NCBI RefSeq assembly: GCF_040729435.1
Contig: NZ_CP160398.1
Span: 4,693,001 to 4,757,000 of the forward strand
Length of the DNA stretch: 64,000 bases
From: Pseudomonas sp. HOU2
GTDB taxonomy: Bacteria; Pseudomonadota; Gammaproteobacteria; Pseudomonadales; Pseudomonadaceae
Direction of reading: 5' to 3'
Each line of letters begins with the position of its first letter. The first letter of the stretch is position 1. A model generated the notes under the pieces. The model did not search any database. It was not told the origin of the DNA and saw nothing but the letters and a program-made list of their open reading frames with translations. Positions 35,827 to 45,653 of the stretch are shown piece after piece. Both the position numbers and the translations under genes were made by a program.

Positions 35827-36987
35827 GTGGCGAGGGAGCTTGCTCCCGCTGGGTCGCGTAGCGGCCCCACCCCGGATACCGCGCTCCATCAGATTGAACG
35901 CGTCGTCTGATTTGGGGCTGCTGCGCAGCCCAGCGGGAGCAAGCTCCCTCGCCACAAAAATGCTTGTGGTCAGTGGCTTAGAACATCGGCCGCGCCGCCG
36001 TGATCGCCACCAGAACGGATCGCCAGCTTGGGCCTGCGGGTGCGGCGGGGGCTGTGGCTGTGCAGCGCCTCTAAATAACAGCGCTACTCACAATTGTGGC
36101 GAGGGAGCTTGCTCCCGCTGGGTCGCGTAGCGGCCCCACCCCGGATACCGCGTTTCGTCAGATTGAACGCGCCAGCTGATTTGGGGCTGCTGCGCAGCCC
36201 AGCGGGAGCAAGCTCCCTCGCCACAAATAGTGCAGGTCGTCAGTGGGTCAGAACATCGGCCGCGCCGCCGCGATCGCCAGCCTGGGCCTGCGGGTGCGGC
36301 GGGGGCTGTGGCTGTGCAGCGCCTCTAAATAACAGCGCTACTCACAATTGTGGCGAGGGAGCTTGCTCCCGCTGGGTCGCGTAGCGGCCCCACCCCGGAT
36401 ACCGCGCTCCATCAGATTGAACGCGTCCGTTGATTTGGGGCTGCTGCGCAGCCCGGCGGGAGCAAGCTCCCTCGCCACAAATAGTGCAGGTCGTCAGTGG
36501 GTCAGAACATCGGCCGCGCCGCCGCGATCGCCAGCCTGGGCCTGCGGGTGCGGCGGGGGCTGTGGCTGTGCAGCGCCTCTAAATAACAGCGCTACTCACA
36601 ATTGTGGCGAGGGAGCTTGCTCCCGCTGGGTCGCGTAGCGGCCCCACCCCGGATACCGCGTTTCTTCAGATTGAACGCGCCAGCTGATTTGGGGCTGCTG
36701 CGCAGCCCGGCGGGAGCAAGCTCCCTCGCCACAAATAGTGCAGGTCGTCAGTGGGTCAGAACATCGGCCGCGCCGCCGCGATCGTCAGCCTGGGCCGGAG
36801 GGTACGGCGGGGGCTGTGGCTGTGCAGCGCCTCTAAATAACAGCGCTACTCACAACTGTGGCGAGGGAGCTTGCTCCCGCTGGGTCGCGTAGCGGCCCCA
36901 CCCCGGATACCGCGCTCCATCAGATTGAACGCGTCGTCTGATTTGGGGCTGCTGCGCAGCCCAGCGGGAGCAAGCTCCCTCGCCACA
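35827..36987. repeat. Tandem array: five REPINs with four copies of both flanking gene ends
   Basis: The element GTGGCGAGGGAGCTTGCTCC begins at 35827, 36096, 36350, 36604 and 36858, giving periods of 269, 254, 254 and 254 bases. Each unit has a full REPIN of about 130 bases. Next comes the 3' end of the right-hand CopD-like gene (TCAGAACATCGGCCGCGCCG), fused to the 3' end of the collagen-like gene (GGGCCTGCGGGTGCGGCGGG ... CGCCTCTAA). The first unit has 15 extra bases. Open frames of 96 codons inside the units are artefacts of the repeat. Confidence 0.93.
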
Positions 36988-37007
36988 AAAAGTGCAGGTT
37001 GTGTGGA

Positions 37008-37472
37008 TCAGAACATCGGCCGCGCCGCGGCAATCGCCACCAGCACCAAACCGACAATCAAGTTGATCCCCACCACCCGGCGAATCCGCCCCAGTACCGC
37101 CGCACCCGCCGGCCAGTCCTTGTCTTCCATCGTTTTACGCAACTCCGGCAGCATCAAACCCTGAATCCGGATAAACAGCGCCGTCATCACCACATACAGT
37201 CCCATCATCACCTGCACGTACTTCGGCGCGGTCTCGAAACCGACCTGTTGCAGATGCAGCATGCCGACACCGCTGATCGGCAGCAGGATCACCGCGACCC
37301 AGACCCAGCGGAAAAAACCTTGAAACACTTCCACCCACAAGGTCAGGCGGGCGGGGCCGTCGAGCGCCTTCACCGCCGCCGGGCGCAGGACCATCCAGGC
37401 GAAAAACATGCCGCCGACCCAGACCAGGGCGGACAGGACATGCAGTGGATACACGAGGCTAAAAGGTGTCAT
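37008..37472 (-). CDS. CopD-like four-helix membrane protein
   Basis: The 154-residue inner-membrane protein has four hydrophobic segments. Conserved histidines of the CopD/DUF2269-like fold are in YPLHVLSALVWVGGMFFAW and GMLHLQQVG. This family is linked to copper handling or haem-like membrane proteins; the exact role is unknown. It runs convergent to the collagen-like gene, and its last codons (Ala-Arg-Pro-Met-Phe-stop) are repeated in the array next to it. Confidence 0.8.
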   Translation of the reverse strand: MTPFSLVYPLHVLSALVWVGGMFFAWMVLRPAAVKALDGPARLTLWVEVFQGFFRWVWVAVILLPISGVGMLHLQQVGFETAPKYVQVMMGLYVVMTALFIRIQGLMLPELRKTMEDKDWPAGAAVLGRIRRVVGINLIVGLVLVAIAAARPMF

Positions 37473-37571
37473 TGGGGCACTCCGTTCTGCGCGGGACTGA
37501 TTAGCGGGGTATGATAGCCGCCATCCGAAACCACTGAAAATTTATCCAGCGTTTTTTGCGCCCGACAATCA

Positions 37572-39716
37572 ATGATCAGCACTGAACTCAAAACCACGAT
37601 CCAGGGCGCCTATTCGCGTTTTCTTGAAGCCAAGAGCCTCAAGCCGCGTTACGGCCAGCGCCTGATGATCGCCGAAGTCGCCAAAGTCCTCGGGGATATC
37701 GACACCGACGACGAAGGCCGGCGCAGTGGCGACCCCGCGATTGTCGCGGTGGAAGCCGGCACCGGTACCGGCAAGACCGTGGCCTACAGCCTGGCCGCGA
37801 TTCCAACGGCGAAGCTGGCCGGCAAACGCCTGGTGATCGCCACCGCGACCGTGGCTCTGCAAGAGCAGATCGTCTACAAGGATTTGCCCGACCTGATGCG
37901 CAACAGCGGGCTGAACTTCAGTTTCGCGCTGGCCAAGGGCCGTGGTCGCTACATGTGCCTGTCCAAGCTCGACATGCTGCTGCAGGAAGGCCACGCGCAA
38001 ACCGCCACCGCCCAGTTGTTCGAAGAAGAAGGTTTCAAGATCGAGGTCGACGAAGCCAGTCAGAAGCTGTTCACCAGCATGATCGAGAAACTCGCCGGCA
38101 ATAAATGGGACGGCGACCGCGACAGCTGGCCCAACGCCCTGGAAGACGCCGACTGGGCACGGCTGACCACCGATCACAGCCAGTGCACCAATCGCCACTG
38201 CCCCAACTTCGGCCAGTGCGCCTTCTACAAGGCGCGCGAAGGCATGGGCAAGGTCGACGTGATCGTCACCAACCACGACATGGTACTGGCTGACCTCGCC
38301 CTCGGCGGCGGTGCGGTACTGCCGGATCCACGCGACACCATTTACGTATTCGACGAAGGCCATCACCTCCCGGACAAGGCCATCGGCCACTTCGCCCACT
38401 ACACGCGTCTGCGTTCCACTGCCGACTGGCTGGAAACCACCGCCAAGAACCTCACCAAACTGCTGGCCCAGCATCCGTTGCCGGGGGATCTCGGCAAGCT
38501 GATCGAGCAAGTGCCCGAGCTGGCGCGGGAGATCAAGACCCAGCAGCAGTTCATGTTCACCGCGTGCGAGCAGATTGCCGATTTCAAACCCGGCGAAGAC
38601 GTCGAAGGTCGCGAGCGGCCACGCCATCGTTTCGTCGGCGGGGTGATTCCCGAGCACATGCGCGAAATGGGCATCGAGCTGAAAAAGGGCTACTCGCGGC
38701 TCAACGATCTGTTCACCCGCCTGACCGACCTGCTCAAGGAAGGCATGGACGGCGAGGTCAACATCGGCATCGCCAGCAATCAGGCCGAAGAATGGTATCC
38801 GCTGTTCGGCAGCCTGTTGTCGCGGGCGTCGGGCAACTGGGAGTTGTGGACTGCGTTCACCGCCGAAGACCCGGAAGACAGCCCGCCGATGGCGCGTTGG
38901 CTGACCCTGGCCGAAAGCGGTTCGCTGTTCGACATCGAGGTCAACGCCAGCCCGATTCTTGCTGCCGAAACCCTGCGCCGCAGCCTGTGGAACGTGGCCT
39001 ACGGCTGCCTGGTGACGTCGGCAACGCTGACTGCACTGGGCACTTTCGACCGTTTCCGCATGCGCGCCGGTCTGCCGAAGAAAGCTGTCACCGCCGTGGT
39101 GCCGAGCCCGTTCCATCACGCCGATGCCGGTGTGCTGCGGGTGCCGGATCTGAAGGCTGATCCACGCGACGCCGCTGCTCACACCGCGGCGATCATCCGT
39201 GAGTTGCCGGATCTGGTCGAAGGCTCGCGCGGCACGCTGGTGCTGTTCTCTTCGCGCAAACAGATGCAGGACGTGTTCGACGGCCTCGACCGTGACTGGC
39301 GCAAGCAGGTGTTCATTCAAGGCAACCTGTCGAAACAGGAAACCCTGAACAAGCACAAGGCGCGGGTCGATGGCGGCGATTCCAGCGTGCTGTTCGGCCT
39401 CGCCAGTTTCGCCGAAGGCGTGGACTTGCCGGGCGCCTACTGCGAGCACGTGGTGATCGCCAAGATCCCGTTCTCGGTGCCGGACGATCCGGTCGAGGCG
39501 GCGCTGTCGGAGTGGATCGAGGCCCGGGGCGGCAATCCGTTCATGGAAATCTCGGTGCCCGATGCCTCCTTGAAGCTGGTCCAGGCCTGCGGGCGTCTAC
39601 TGCGCACTGAAGAAGACCGCGGCACCATCACTTTGCTCGATCGGCGCCTGGTCACCCAGCGCTACGGCAAGGCGATCCTCAATGCGTTGCCGCCATTCCG
39701 TCGTGAAATATCCTGA
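37572..39716 (+). CDS. dinG: ATP-dependent DNA helicase DinG
   Basis: The 714-residue XPD-like 5'-to-3' helicase has Walker A EAGTGTGKT (K68), DEAH-like box DEGH (D261-H264) and C-terminal motif VQACGRLLRTEEDRG. The four cysteines expected to hold an iron-sulfur cluster are C129, C205, C210 and C216. It resolves R-loops and damaged DNA structures. In E. coli it belongs to the SOS regulon, but no convincing LexA box was found in the 100 bases upstream. It stands alone, divergent from the CopD-like gene. Confidence 0.95.
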   Translation: MISTELKTTIQGAYSRFLEAKSLKPRYGQRLMIAEVAKVLGDIDTDDEGRRSGDPAIVAVEAGTGTGKTVAYSLAAIPTAKLAGKRLVIATATVALQEQIVYKDLPDLMRNSGLNFSFALAKGRGRYMCLSKLDMLLQEGHAQTATAQLFEEEGFKIEVDEASQKLFTSMIEKLAGNKWDGDRDSWPNALEDADWARLTTDHSQCTNRHCPNFGQCAFYKAREGMGKVDVIVTNHDMVLADLALGGGAVLPDPRDTIYVFDEGHHLPDKAIGHFAHYTRLRSTADWLETTAKNLTKLLAQHPLPGDLGKLIEQVPELAREIKTQQQFMFTACEQIADFKPGEDVEGRERPRHRFVGGVIPEHMREMGIELKKGYSRLNDLFTRLTDLLKEGMDGEVNIGIASNQAEEWYPLFGSLLSRASGNWELWTAFTAEDPEDSPPMARWLTLAESGSLFDIEVNASPILAAETLRRSLWNVAYGCLVTSATLTALGTFDRFRMRAGLPKKAVTAVVPSPFHHADAGVLRVPDLKADPRDAAAHTAAIIRELPDLVEGSRGTLVLFSSRKQMQDVFDGLDRDWRKQVFIQGNLSKQETLNKHKARVDGGDSSVLFGLASFAEGVDLPGAYCEHVVIAKIPFSVPDDPVEAALSEWIEARGGNPFMEISVPDASLKLVQACGRLLRTEEDRGTITLLDRRLVTQRYGKAILNALPPFRREIS

Positions 39717-39810
39717 GACAACGGTGGGCAGTTTTGCCCGCCGCGCTGTCTATCTCTCTGCCATGCTTTTCCATTGGCCTTAGTTGGTCGTTAGGGAGAA
39801 CTCCGTTCTT

Positions 39811-42153
39811 ATGATTCGCCGTTCGTTGCCTGCCGTATTCGCCTTGATTTTCGCTGCCCCGTTACTGGCGGCGCCTGCGGGTCAGCAGACCCTGTTCAAC
39901 TTCGTTCGCCCCGCCGACGTGGTGAAAGTCGTCACCGAAAACACTGACCTGCCACAAGCCAACGCCGAGCAGACCCCGGAAGGTGAAGTGCTGCGCCGGG
40001 TGACGTTCAACCCGGTAGCCCGCCCAACCTTGCGCCTGACCCCGCAGACCGGCGCCTGGGACTGGTCGCAGTCGGGCATGATGAGCCTGCGTCTGCAGAG
40101 CGCGATGAACTGGGCCGTGACGGTCTACGTGCAAATCCAGAGCAACAACGGCCAGACCCTGACCAGCCGCGTCGACCTGCCGGCCGGCCCCGCGCAAACC
40201 CTGCTGGTGCCATTGGTGGCGACTTCGCCGCTAAGCCAGGGCATGAAGGCCGGGCCGCCGATGCCGATGACCGTCGATGGCCAGCGGATTCTGCTGGCCA
40301 GCAGTAGCGGTGAACTGGATCGCAGCCAAGTGGTGTCAGTGAGCCTGTGGATGGATCAGCCGAAAGCCGCGCAGAGCCTGCTGCTCGAACGTTTCGGCGT
40401 GCAGGATGGCGATGCCGTGACCCAGGCTGTCTACGGCAATCTGGTGGACGCTTACGGCCAATCGACCCGCAGCAAATGGCCGGAAAAAATCAGCAACGAT
40501 GAACAACTGAAATCCGCCGCCGCCAAGGAACAGCAACAGCTGAAAACCTGGCTGGCCGAGCGCGAAAAGTCCTCGCTGGACAAGTTCGGCGGCTGGAACA
40601 AAGGCCCGGCGTTCAAGGCCAGCGGCTTTTTCCGCACCGAAAAACGTGACGGCCGCTGGTACCTGGTGACCCCTGAAGGGCATCCGTTTTATTCGCTGGG
40701 GGTCAACACCGTCAGCCCGCAGGTCAACCAGACCTACGTGGCCGGGCGTGAGTGGATGTTCGAATCCCTGCCCAAGCCTGACGAACCACTTGCCAGTCAT
40801 TTCGGCGAAGGCGACAACCGTGGCGGCAACGGCGCCGATCAGGGCCGCGGCTATGGCAACGGGCGCTGGTACGATTTCTATGGTGCCAACCTGCAACGCC
40901 TGTATGGCGAACCTTGCGCAGCACCGGCGCAAACCGAACCGGCGAACGCCGCTCCATGCAAAGCCACGGTCGATGAACAGAAGTGGGCTGCGCACACTCT
41001 CGATCGCTTGCAGGCCTGGGGCTTCAACACGGTCGGCAACTGGAGCGCCGACTCGCTCGCCGAGGCCGATCGGGTGCCGTACACCTTGCCGCTGTCGATC
41101 GTCGGCGATTACACCAGCATCAGCACCGGCAGCGACTGGTGGGGCGGCATGCCTGACCCGTTCGACCCGCGTTTCGCCATGGCCACCGAACGTGCCGTGG
41201 CCATCGCCGCCCGCGATCACCGCGATGATCCATGGCTGATCGGTTACTACGCCGACAACGAATTGGCCTGGGCCGGTCCGGGCGATGATCCGCAGTCGCG
41301 CTACGCCCTGGCCTACGGCACATTGAAAATGACCACCGACGTACCGGCCAAGCGCGCATTCCTCAAGCAGCTGCGCGACAAGTACCGCAACCAGGAAGGC
41401 CTGTCGAAAGCGTGGGGCATTGATCTGCCGGCGTGGGAATTGATGGAAGACCCGGGTTTCGTGCCACCGATGCCGAATCCAGAACACCCGGAAATCGAAA
41501 ACGACTTCAAATACTTCCAGAAAGTGTTCGCCGACACCTACTTCAAAACCATCTCCGATTCGCTGAAATGGCACGCGCCGAATCAGTTGCTGCTCGGTGG
41601 CCGTTTCGCCACCAGCACCCCGGAAGCGGTGGCCTCCTGCGCGCAGTATTGCGATGTGCTGAGCTTCAACATGTACACGCTGAAACCGCAGGACGGCTAC
41701 GACTTCGCCGCCCTGCGTGCCCTCGACAAACCGGTGCTGATCACCGAATTCAACTTCGGCTCCAGTGATCGTGGCCCGTTCTGGGGTGGCGTGACGCAAC
41801 TGGCGAAGGAAGAAGACCGTGGCCCGGCTTACGCCAACTTCCTCAAGCAGGCACTGAGCGAGCCGTCGATTGTCGGCGTGCACTGGTTCCAGTACCTGGA
41901 TCAACCGGTGACCGGGCGTCTGCTCGATGGCGAGAACGGGCACTTTGGTCTGGTGGGGATTACCGATCTGCCGTATCAGGGTTTTGTCGAGGCGGTGCGC
42001 AAGAGCAATTTGCAGGCGGTTGATCAGTTGGGCAAGGAGGCTGAGAAAGCTGCCGCCGCTGTTGGTCATGAGGCCGAAGGCGGGCGCAAGGGTGAAGCCG
42101 GCAAAGGCCCGGGGGCCGGGCATGCGGGCGGGCATTCGGGGAATGGTCACTGA
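39811..42153 (+). CDS. Secreted glycoside hydrolase, agarase/beta-galactosidase-like (clan GH-A)
   Basis: The 780-residue protein has a signal peptide (MIRRSLPAVFALIFAAPLLA-APAG), an N-terminal beta-sandwich of about 200 residues, and a TIM-barrel catalytic part. Candidate acid/base Glu is in GYYADNELAWAG and nucleophile Glu in PVLITEFNFGSS, the clan GH-A pattern. Annotators often call such proteins beta-agarase; the substrate here is unknown and could be an own exopolysaccharide. The tail after residue 740 is low-complexity Gly/His/Lys. The ATG at 39811 is chosen for the signal peptide and GGGAGAA ahead. Confidence 0.75.
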   Translation: MIRRSLPAVFALIFAAPLLAAPAGQQTLFNFVRPADVVKVVTENTDLPQANAEQTPEGEVLRRVTFNPVARPTLRLTPQTGAWDWSQSGMMSLRLQSAMNWAVTVYVQIQSNNGQTLTSRVDLPAGPAQTLLVPLVATSPLSQGMKAGPPMPMTVDGQRILLASSSGELDRSQVVSVSLWMDQPKAAQSLLLERFGVQDGDAVTQAVYGNLVDAYGQSTRSKWPEKISNDEQLKSAAAKEQQQLKTWLAEREKSSLDKFGGWNKGPAFKASGFFRTEKRDGRWYLVTPEGHPFYSLGVNTVSPQVNQTYVAGREWMFESLPKPDEPLASHFGEGDNRGGNGADQGRGYGNGRWYDFYGANLQRLYGEPCAAPAQTEPANAAPCKATVDEQKWAAHTLDRLQAWGFNTVGNWSADSLAEADRVPYTLPLSIVGDYTSISTGSDWWGGMPDPFDPRFAMATERAVAIAARDHRDDPWLIGYYADNELAWAGPGDDPQSRYALAYGTLKMTTDVPAKRAFLKQLRDKYRNQEGLSKAWGIDLPAWELMEDPGFVPPMPNPEHPEIENDFKYFQKVFADTYFKTISDSLKWHAPNQLLLGGRFATSTPEAVASCAQYCDVLSFNMYTLKPQDGYDFAALRALDKPVLITEFNFGSSDRGPFWGGVTQLAKEEDRGPAYANFLKQALSEPSIVGVHWFQYLDQPVTGRLLDGENGHFGLVGITDLPYQGFVEAVRKSNLQAVDQLGKEAEKAAAAVGHEAEGGRKGEAGKGPGAGHAGGHSGNGH

Positions 42154-42166
42154 GGTTTGATGCCTT

Positions 42167-42240
42167 AAAGATCGCAGCCTTCGGCAGCTCCTACAAAGTT
42201 ACATTTCCTGTAGGAGCTGCCGCAGGCTGCGATCTTTTGA
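42167..42240. repeat. REPIN, GATCGCAGCC class
   Basis: AAAGATCGCAGCCTTCGGCA and its complement are separated by about 17 bases, directly after the glycoside hydrolase gene. Confidence 0.85.
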
Positions 42241-42343
42241 TTTTGCCTTGAAATGACCACCCGACCCGCAGCTGTTCCCAAATCCCTCAAGGGCTGGAAC
42301 AATGCGGGCCACTTTGTAGAGCGTTTTCGCGGGGGAGTTGCGG

Positions 42344-43489
42344 GTGCAGATTCAGGGACATTACGAGCTTCAGTTCGAGGCAGTGCGCGAGGCATTCGCG
42401 GCACTGTTCGACGATCCCCAGGAACGCGGCGCAGCCCTGTGCATCAAGGTCGGCGGAGAAACCGTCCTCGACCTCTGGTCCGGTACGGCCGACAAGGACG
42501 GCACCGAAGCCTGGCACAGCGACACCATCGCCAACCTGTTTTCCTGCACCAAGACCTTTACCGCCGTTACCGCACTGCAATTGGTGGCCGAAGGCAAACT
42601 GCAACTGGATGCGCCGGTTGCCCGCTACTGGCCGGAATTTGCGGCCGCCGGCAAAGAATCCGTCACCCTGCGCCAATTGCTCTGCCATCAGGCCGGTCTG
42701 CCGGCCCTGCGCGAGTTGCTGGCGCCCGCGGCCCTCTACGAATGGCAAACCATGGTCGACGCCCTCGCGGCCGAAGCGCCGTGGTGGACGCCGGGTACCG
42801 GCCATGGTTATGCCGCCATCACCTATGGCTGGCTGGTCGGCGAGTTGCTGCGTCGCGCTGACGGCCGCGGGCCGGGCGAGTCGATCGTCGCCCGTGTCGC
42901 CAAGCCGCTGGGGCTGGATTTCCACGTCGGCCTGGCGGACGAAGAATTCCACCGCGTGGCGCATATCGCACGGGGCAAGGGCAACGTCGGTGACGCTGCT
43001 GCCCAACGCTTGTTGCAGGTGACCATGCGCGAACCGACCGCCATGACCACTCGCGCCTTCACCAATCCGCCGTCGGTGCTCACCAGCACCAACAAACCGG
43101 AATGGCGGCGCATGCAGCAGCCGGCCGCCAACGGGCATGGCAACGCACGCAGTCTGGCCGGCTTCTACGCAGGCCTGCTCGATGGCAGCCTGCTCGAAAG
43201 CGAAATGCTTGAAGAACTGACCCGCGAACACAGCTACGGCGAGGACAAGACCCTGCTGACCCGTACCCGTTTCGGCCTGGGCTGCATGCTCGATCAGCCG
43301 GACATGGCGAATGCCACTTACGGCCTCGGCCCACGTGCATTCGGTCATCCGGGTGCGGGTGGTTCAGTGGGGTTTGCTGATCCTGAGCACGATGTCGCGT
43401 TCGGTTTTGTGACAAATACCCTTGGGCCGTACGTCTTGATGGATCCGCGCGCACAGCAACTGGCGCGGGTACTTGCCACTTGTCTGTAA
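42344..43489 (+). CDS. Class C beta-lactamase-like serine hydrolase (esterase EstB type)
   Basis: The 381-residue protein has the S-x-x-K nucleophile motif S67-C-T-K70 in NLFSCTKTFTAV and a candidate Tyr motif in GHGYAAITYGW. No signal peptide is present, so a cytoplasmic esterase is more likely than a true beta-lactamase. The GTG at 42344 lies six bases after GGGGGAG; an in-frame TTG at 42338 is too close to that site. In P. aeruginosa a similar esterase gene follows dinG, consistent with this order. Confidence 0.83.
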   Translation: MQIQGHYELQFEAVREAFAALFDDPQERGAALCIKVGGETVLDLWSGTADKDGTEAWHSDTIANLFSCTKTFTAVTALQLVAEGKLQLDAPVARYWPEFAAAGKESVTLRQLLCHQAGLPALRELLAPAALYEWQTMVDALAAEAPWWTPGTGHGYAAITYGWLVGELLRRADGRGPGESIVARVAKPLGLDFHVGLADEEFHRVAHIARGKGNVGDAAAQRLLQVTMREPTAMTTRAFTNPPSVLTSTNKPEWRRMQQPAANGHGNARSLAGFYAGLLDGSLLESEMLEELTREHSYGEDKTLLTRTRFGLGCMLDQPDMANATYGLGPRAFGHPGAGGSVGFADPEHDVAFGFVTNTLGPYVLMDPRAQQLARVLATCL

Positions 43490-43602
43490 AGCTTTACATG
43501 AGGTTCCAGAGTTGGAACCAGATCCGGTTTTTCGATTCAAAGCGTCAGTTTATCCGGGCAAAAGAGCTCTGATTTTTCATTACTTCACTTTGTGGATTTT
43601 CA

Positions 43603-44739
43603 ATGTCATCCAAAAAAACTCTCGCCCTGGCCCTGTGTGTTGCGATCACCGGTTGCGCACAGACTCCTAAAAACGATGCGGACGGCGGCAGCTGGTGGCC
43701 GTTCGGATCCTCCGACAAAGTGGCGGCCAAAGAGCCGGCCCCAGCCCCGGCTCCTGTCGCAACCCCGGCGCCGCTCAAGCCTGCCGCTACCGCACCAGTT
43801 GCCAAGACTGAAAGCAGCAGCCACTGGTACTGGCCGTTCGGCGGTTCCGATGATTCGACCGCCAAGGCCGATGTGAAACCCGAGGTAAAACCCGAAGCCA
43901 AACCGGCGGCAGTGGCCAAGGCCGATGCCGACACCGGCACCAAGTGGTGGTGGCCGTTCGGCGGCAAGGATCAATCGACTGCCAAAGTGGTGCCGATGCC
44001 TGACCCGAAAGTCACCCAGGCCTGGCTGGATGACTACGAGCCACGTCTGCGTGCAGCGATCAAGGACAGCAATCTGCAACTCGAACGCCGTGACAACGTG
44101 CTGGTGGTGATCGCGCCGGTTGAAGGCTCGTTCAACCCGAAACGTCCAGCGATGCTGCTGCCAGTGACCCTCAGCCCGTTCACCAATGTCGCGAAAATCC
44201 TCGAAGCTGACCCGAAAACCGCAGTCCTGGTACTCGGTCACAGCGACAACACCGGTGCCGCGCCGGCCAACGTCAAACTCAGCCAAGAGCGCGCCCAGTC
44301 CGTGGCAGCGATCTTCCGCCTGAGCGGCTTGCAGCGTGATCGCCTGATGCTGCGCGGCATGGGCGGCGATGCCCCGCGTGCCGCCAACGACAGCGCCGAA
44401 GGTCGTGCCCTGAACCGTCGCGTCGAACTGCTGGTGACCCCGCAGAACACCATGGTTGCGCTGCTGAGCAAGTACAACATGCCAGCGCCGGCACCAACCA
44501 CGATGCTTGCCGCACAGGACGTCAAGCCTGCAGCCAAACCGGTCACCCCGGCGCCGGCCGCTTCGAAGGCCGCCGTACCTGCAACCAAAAAGGCTCCGGC
44601 GAAGAAAGCCGCCGCCAAGGCACCTGCGAAGAAAGCAGCGACCAAGGCACCGGCAAAAACCCCTGCCAAGAAAACCGCTCCGGCCAAAGCCGCGGCAACT
44701 GACAAGAAAGTCGCCGCCAGCGATACTTCCAAGCAGTGA
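43603..44739 (+). CDS. OmpA-family lipoprotein with WPFG repeats and histone-H1-like tail
   Basis: The 378-residue lipoprotein (lipobox ITGC, Cys18) has three Trp-rich repeats in a Pro/Ala/Lys linker, with WPFG at 32-35, 77-80 and 117-120. An OmpA C-terminal peptidoglycan-binding domain follows (about 185-288, GHSDNTGAAPANVKLSQERA). The tail of about 75 residues is built of Lys-Ala-Pro repeats (KKAPAKKAAAKAPAKKAATK), like AlgP or histone H1, but here on an exported protein. It precedes pdxH by 24 bases. Confidence 0.82.
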   Translation: MSSKKTLALALCVAITGCAQTPKNDADGGSWWPFGSSDKVAAKEPAPAPAPVATPAPLKPAATAPVAKTESSSHWYWPFGGSDDSTAKADVKPEVKPEAKPAAVAKADADTGTKWWWPFGGKDQSTAKVVPMPDPKVTQAWLDDYEPRLRAAIKDSNLQLERRDNVLVVIAPVEGSFNPKRPAMLLPVTLSPFTNVAKILEADPKTAVLVLGHSDNTGAAPANVKLSQERAQSVAAIFRLSGLQRDRLMLRGMGGDAPRAANDSAEGRALNRRVELLVTPQNTMVALLSKYNMPAPAPTTMLAAQDVKPAAKPVTPAPAASKAAVPATKKAPAKKAAAKAPAKKAATKAPAKTPAKKTAPAKAAATDKKVAASDTSKQ

Positions 44740-44763
44740 TCCGCTAACGAAAAGGAATGCGCC

Positions 44764-45411
44764 ATGACCCAGGCTCTGGCAGATATGCGTCGTGATTACA
44801 CCCGGGACGGTCTGACCGAGGCGCAAGCCCCGGCCGAACCGTTTGCGCTGTTCCACCAATGGTTTGCCGACGCGGTGAAAACCGAACAGGCGCCAGTGGA
44901 AGCCAACGCCATGACCCTGGCTACGGTCGATGCGGCCGGTCGCCCGCATTGTCGCATTCTGCTGCTCAAGGGCCTGGACGCGCAGGGCTTCACCTTTTTC
45001 ACCAACTACGACAGCGCCAAGGGCCAGCATCTGGCGGCGAATCCTTTCGCGGCCATGACGTTTTTCTGGCCAACCCTGGAGCGCCAGGTGCGCATCGAAG
45101 GGCGGGTGGTCAAAGTCACCCCGCAAGAGTCCGACGCGTATTATCAGGTGCGTCCGCTGGGCAGTCGGCTCGGCGCCTGGGCCTCACCGCAAAGCCGGGT
45201 GATCAGCGGGCGTGGCGAGCTGGAAGATCTGCTCAAGGCTACCGAGCAGCGCTTCAGCGATACACAGCCGGATTGCCCGGAACACTGGGGCGGTTATCGC
45301 TTGCTACCCGAGCGCATCGAGTTCTGGCAAGGCCGTCCAAGTCGTCTGCACGATCGCCTGAACTATCGTCAGCAGGGCGCCAACTGGATTCTTGAACGTC
45401 TGGCGCCTTAA
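44764..45411 (+). CDS. pdxH: Pyridoxamine 5'-phosphate oxidase
   Basis: The 215-residue FMN enzyme oxidises pyridoxine or pyridoxamine phosphate to pyridoxal 5'-phosphate in vitamin B6 supply. Signatures: [48 protein letters not shown], and the C-terminal [22 protein letters not shown]. Length matches the family. It is preceded by AAGGAATG and lies 24 bases after the OmpA-type gene, so may share its transcript. Confidence 0.97.
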   Translation: MTQALADMRRDYTRDGLTEAQAPAEPFALFHQWFADAVKTEQAPVEANAMTLATVDAAGRPHCRILLLKGLDAQGFTFFTNYDSAKGQHLAANPFAAMTFFWPTLERQVRIEGRVVKVTPQESDAYYQVRPLGSRLGAWASPQSRVISGRGELEDLLKATEQRFSDTQPDCPEHWGGYRLLPERIEFWQGRPSRLHDRLNYRQQGANWILERLAP

Positions 45412-45416
45412 GCAGT

Positions 45417-45653
45417 CTACCGAGCGTGATAGCCTGCCGCAGCGGCCGCAAGCCACTGCGGCAGGTCCCGGCGTTTGATCTTCCGCGCGCGGGCCTCGGC
45501 CAGCCGTTCCAGCATGAAGGCGCGTTTGCCTTCATCCTTGCCCGCCAGGGACAGCGCCAGATCACGATCCATCCAGCGTCTGATCCGCACGTACAGCCAT
45601 CCGTGGAAGTACAGACCGGCGACGGTGGTGACGAAAATGATCAGGTAATCCAT
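45417..45653 (-). CDS. Small single-span membrane protein (hypothetical)
   Basis: The 78-residue protein has one N-terminal transmembrane segment (MDYLIIFVTTVAGLYFHGWLY) and a basic helical tail (RIRRWMDRDLALSLAGKDEGKR). Its stop lies 5 bases past the convergent pdxH stop. Conserved as a hypothetical in Pseudomonas next to pdxH, from memory. No function recognised. Confidence 0.75.
   Translation of the reverse strand: MDYLIIFVTTVAGLYFHGWLYVRIRRWMDRDLALSLAGKDEGKRAFMLERLAEARARKIKRRDLPQWLAAAAAGYHAR

Noticed and set aside
36094..36892. Three almost identical 96-codon plus-strand frames
   Set aside because: They arise from the 254-base repeat unit (REPIN plus copied gene ends); no start-site support and no independent coding signal.
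35827..36987. CRISPR-like regular spacing
   Set aside because: The whole 254-base unit is repeated, with no short repeat/variable spacer structure and no cas genes.
42338..42343. TTG start for the serine hydrolase
   Set aside because: The ribosome-binding site GGGGGAG would touch the start codon; GTG at 42344 has proper spacing.
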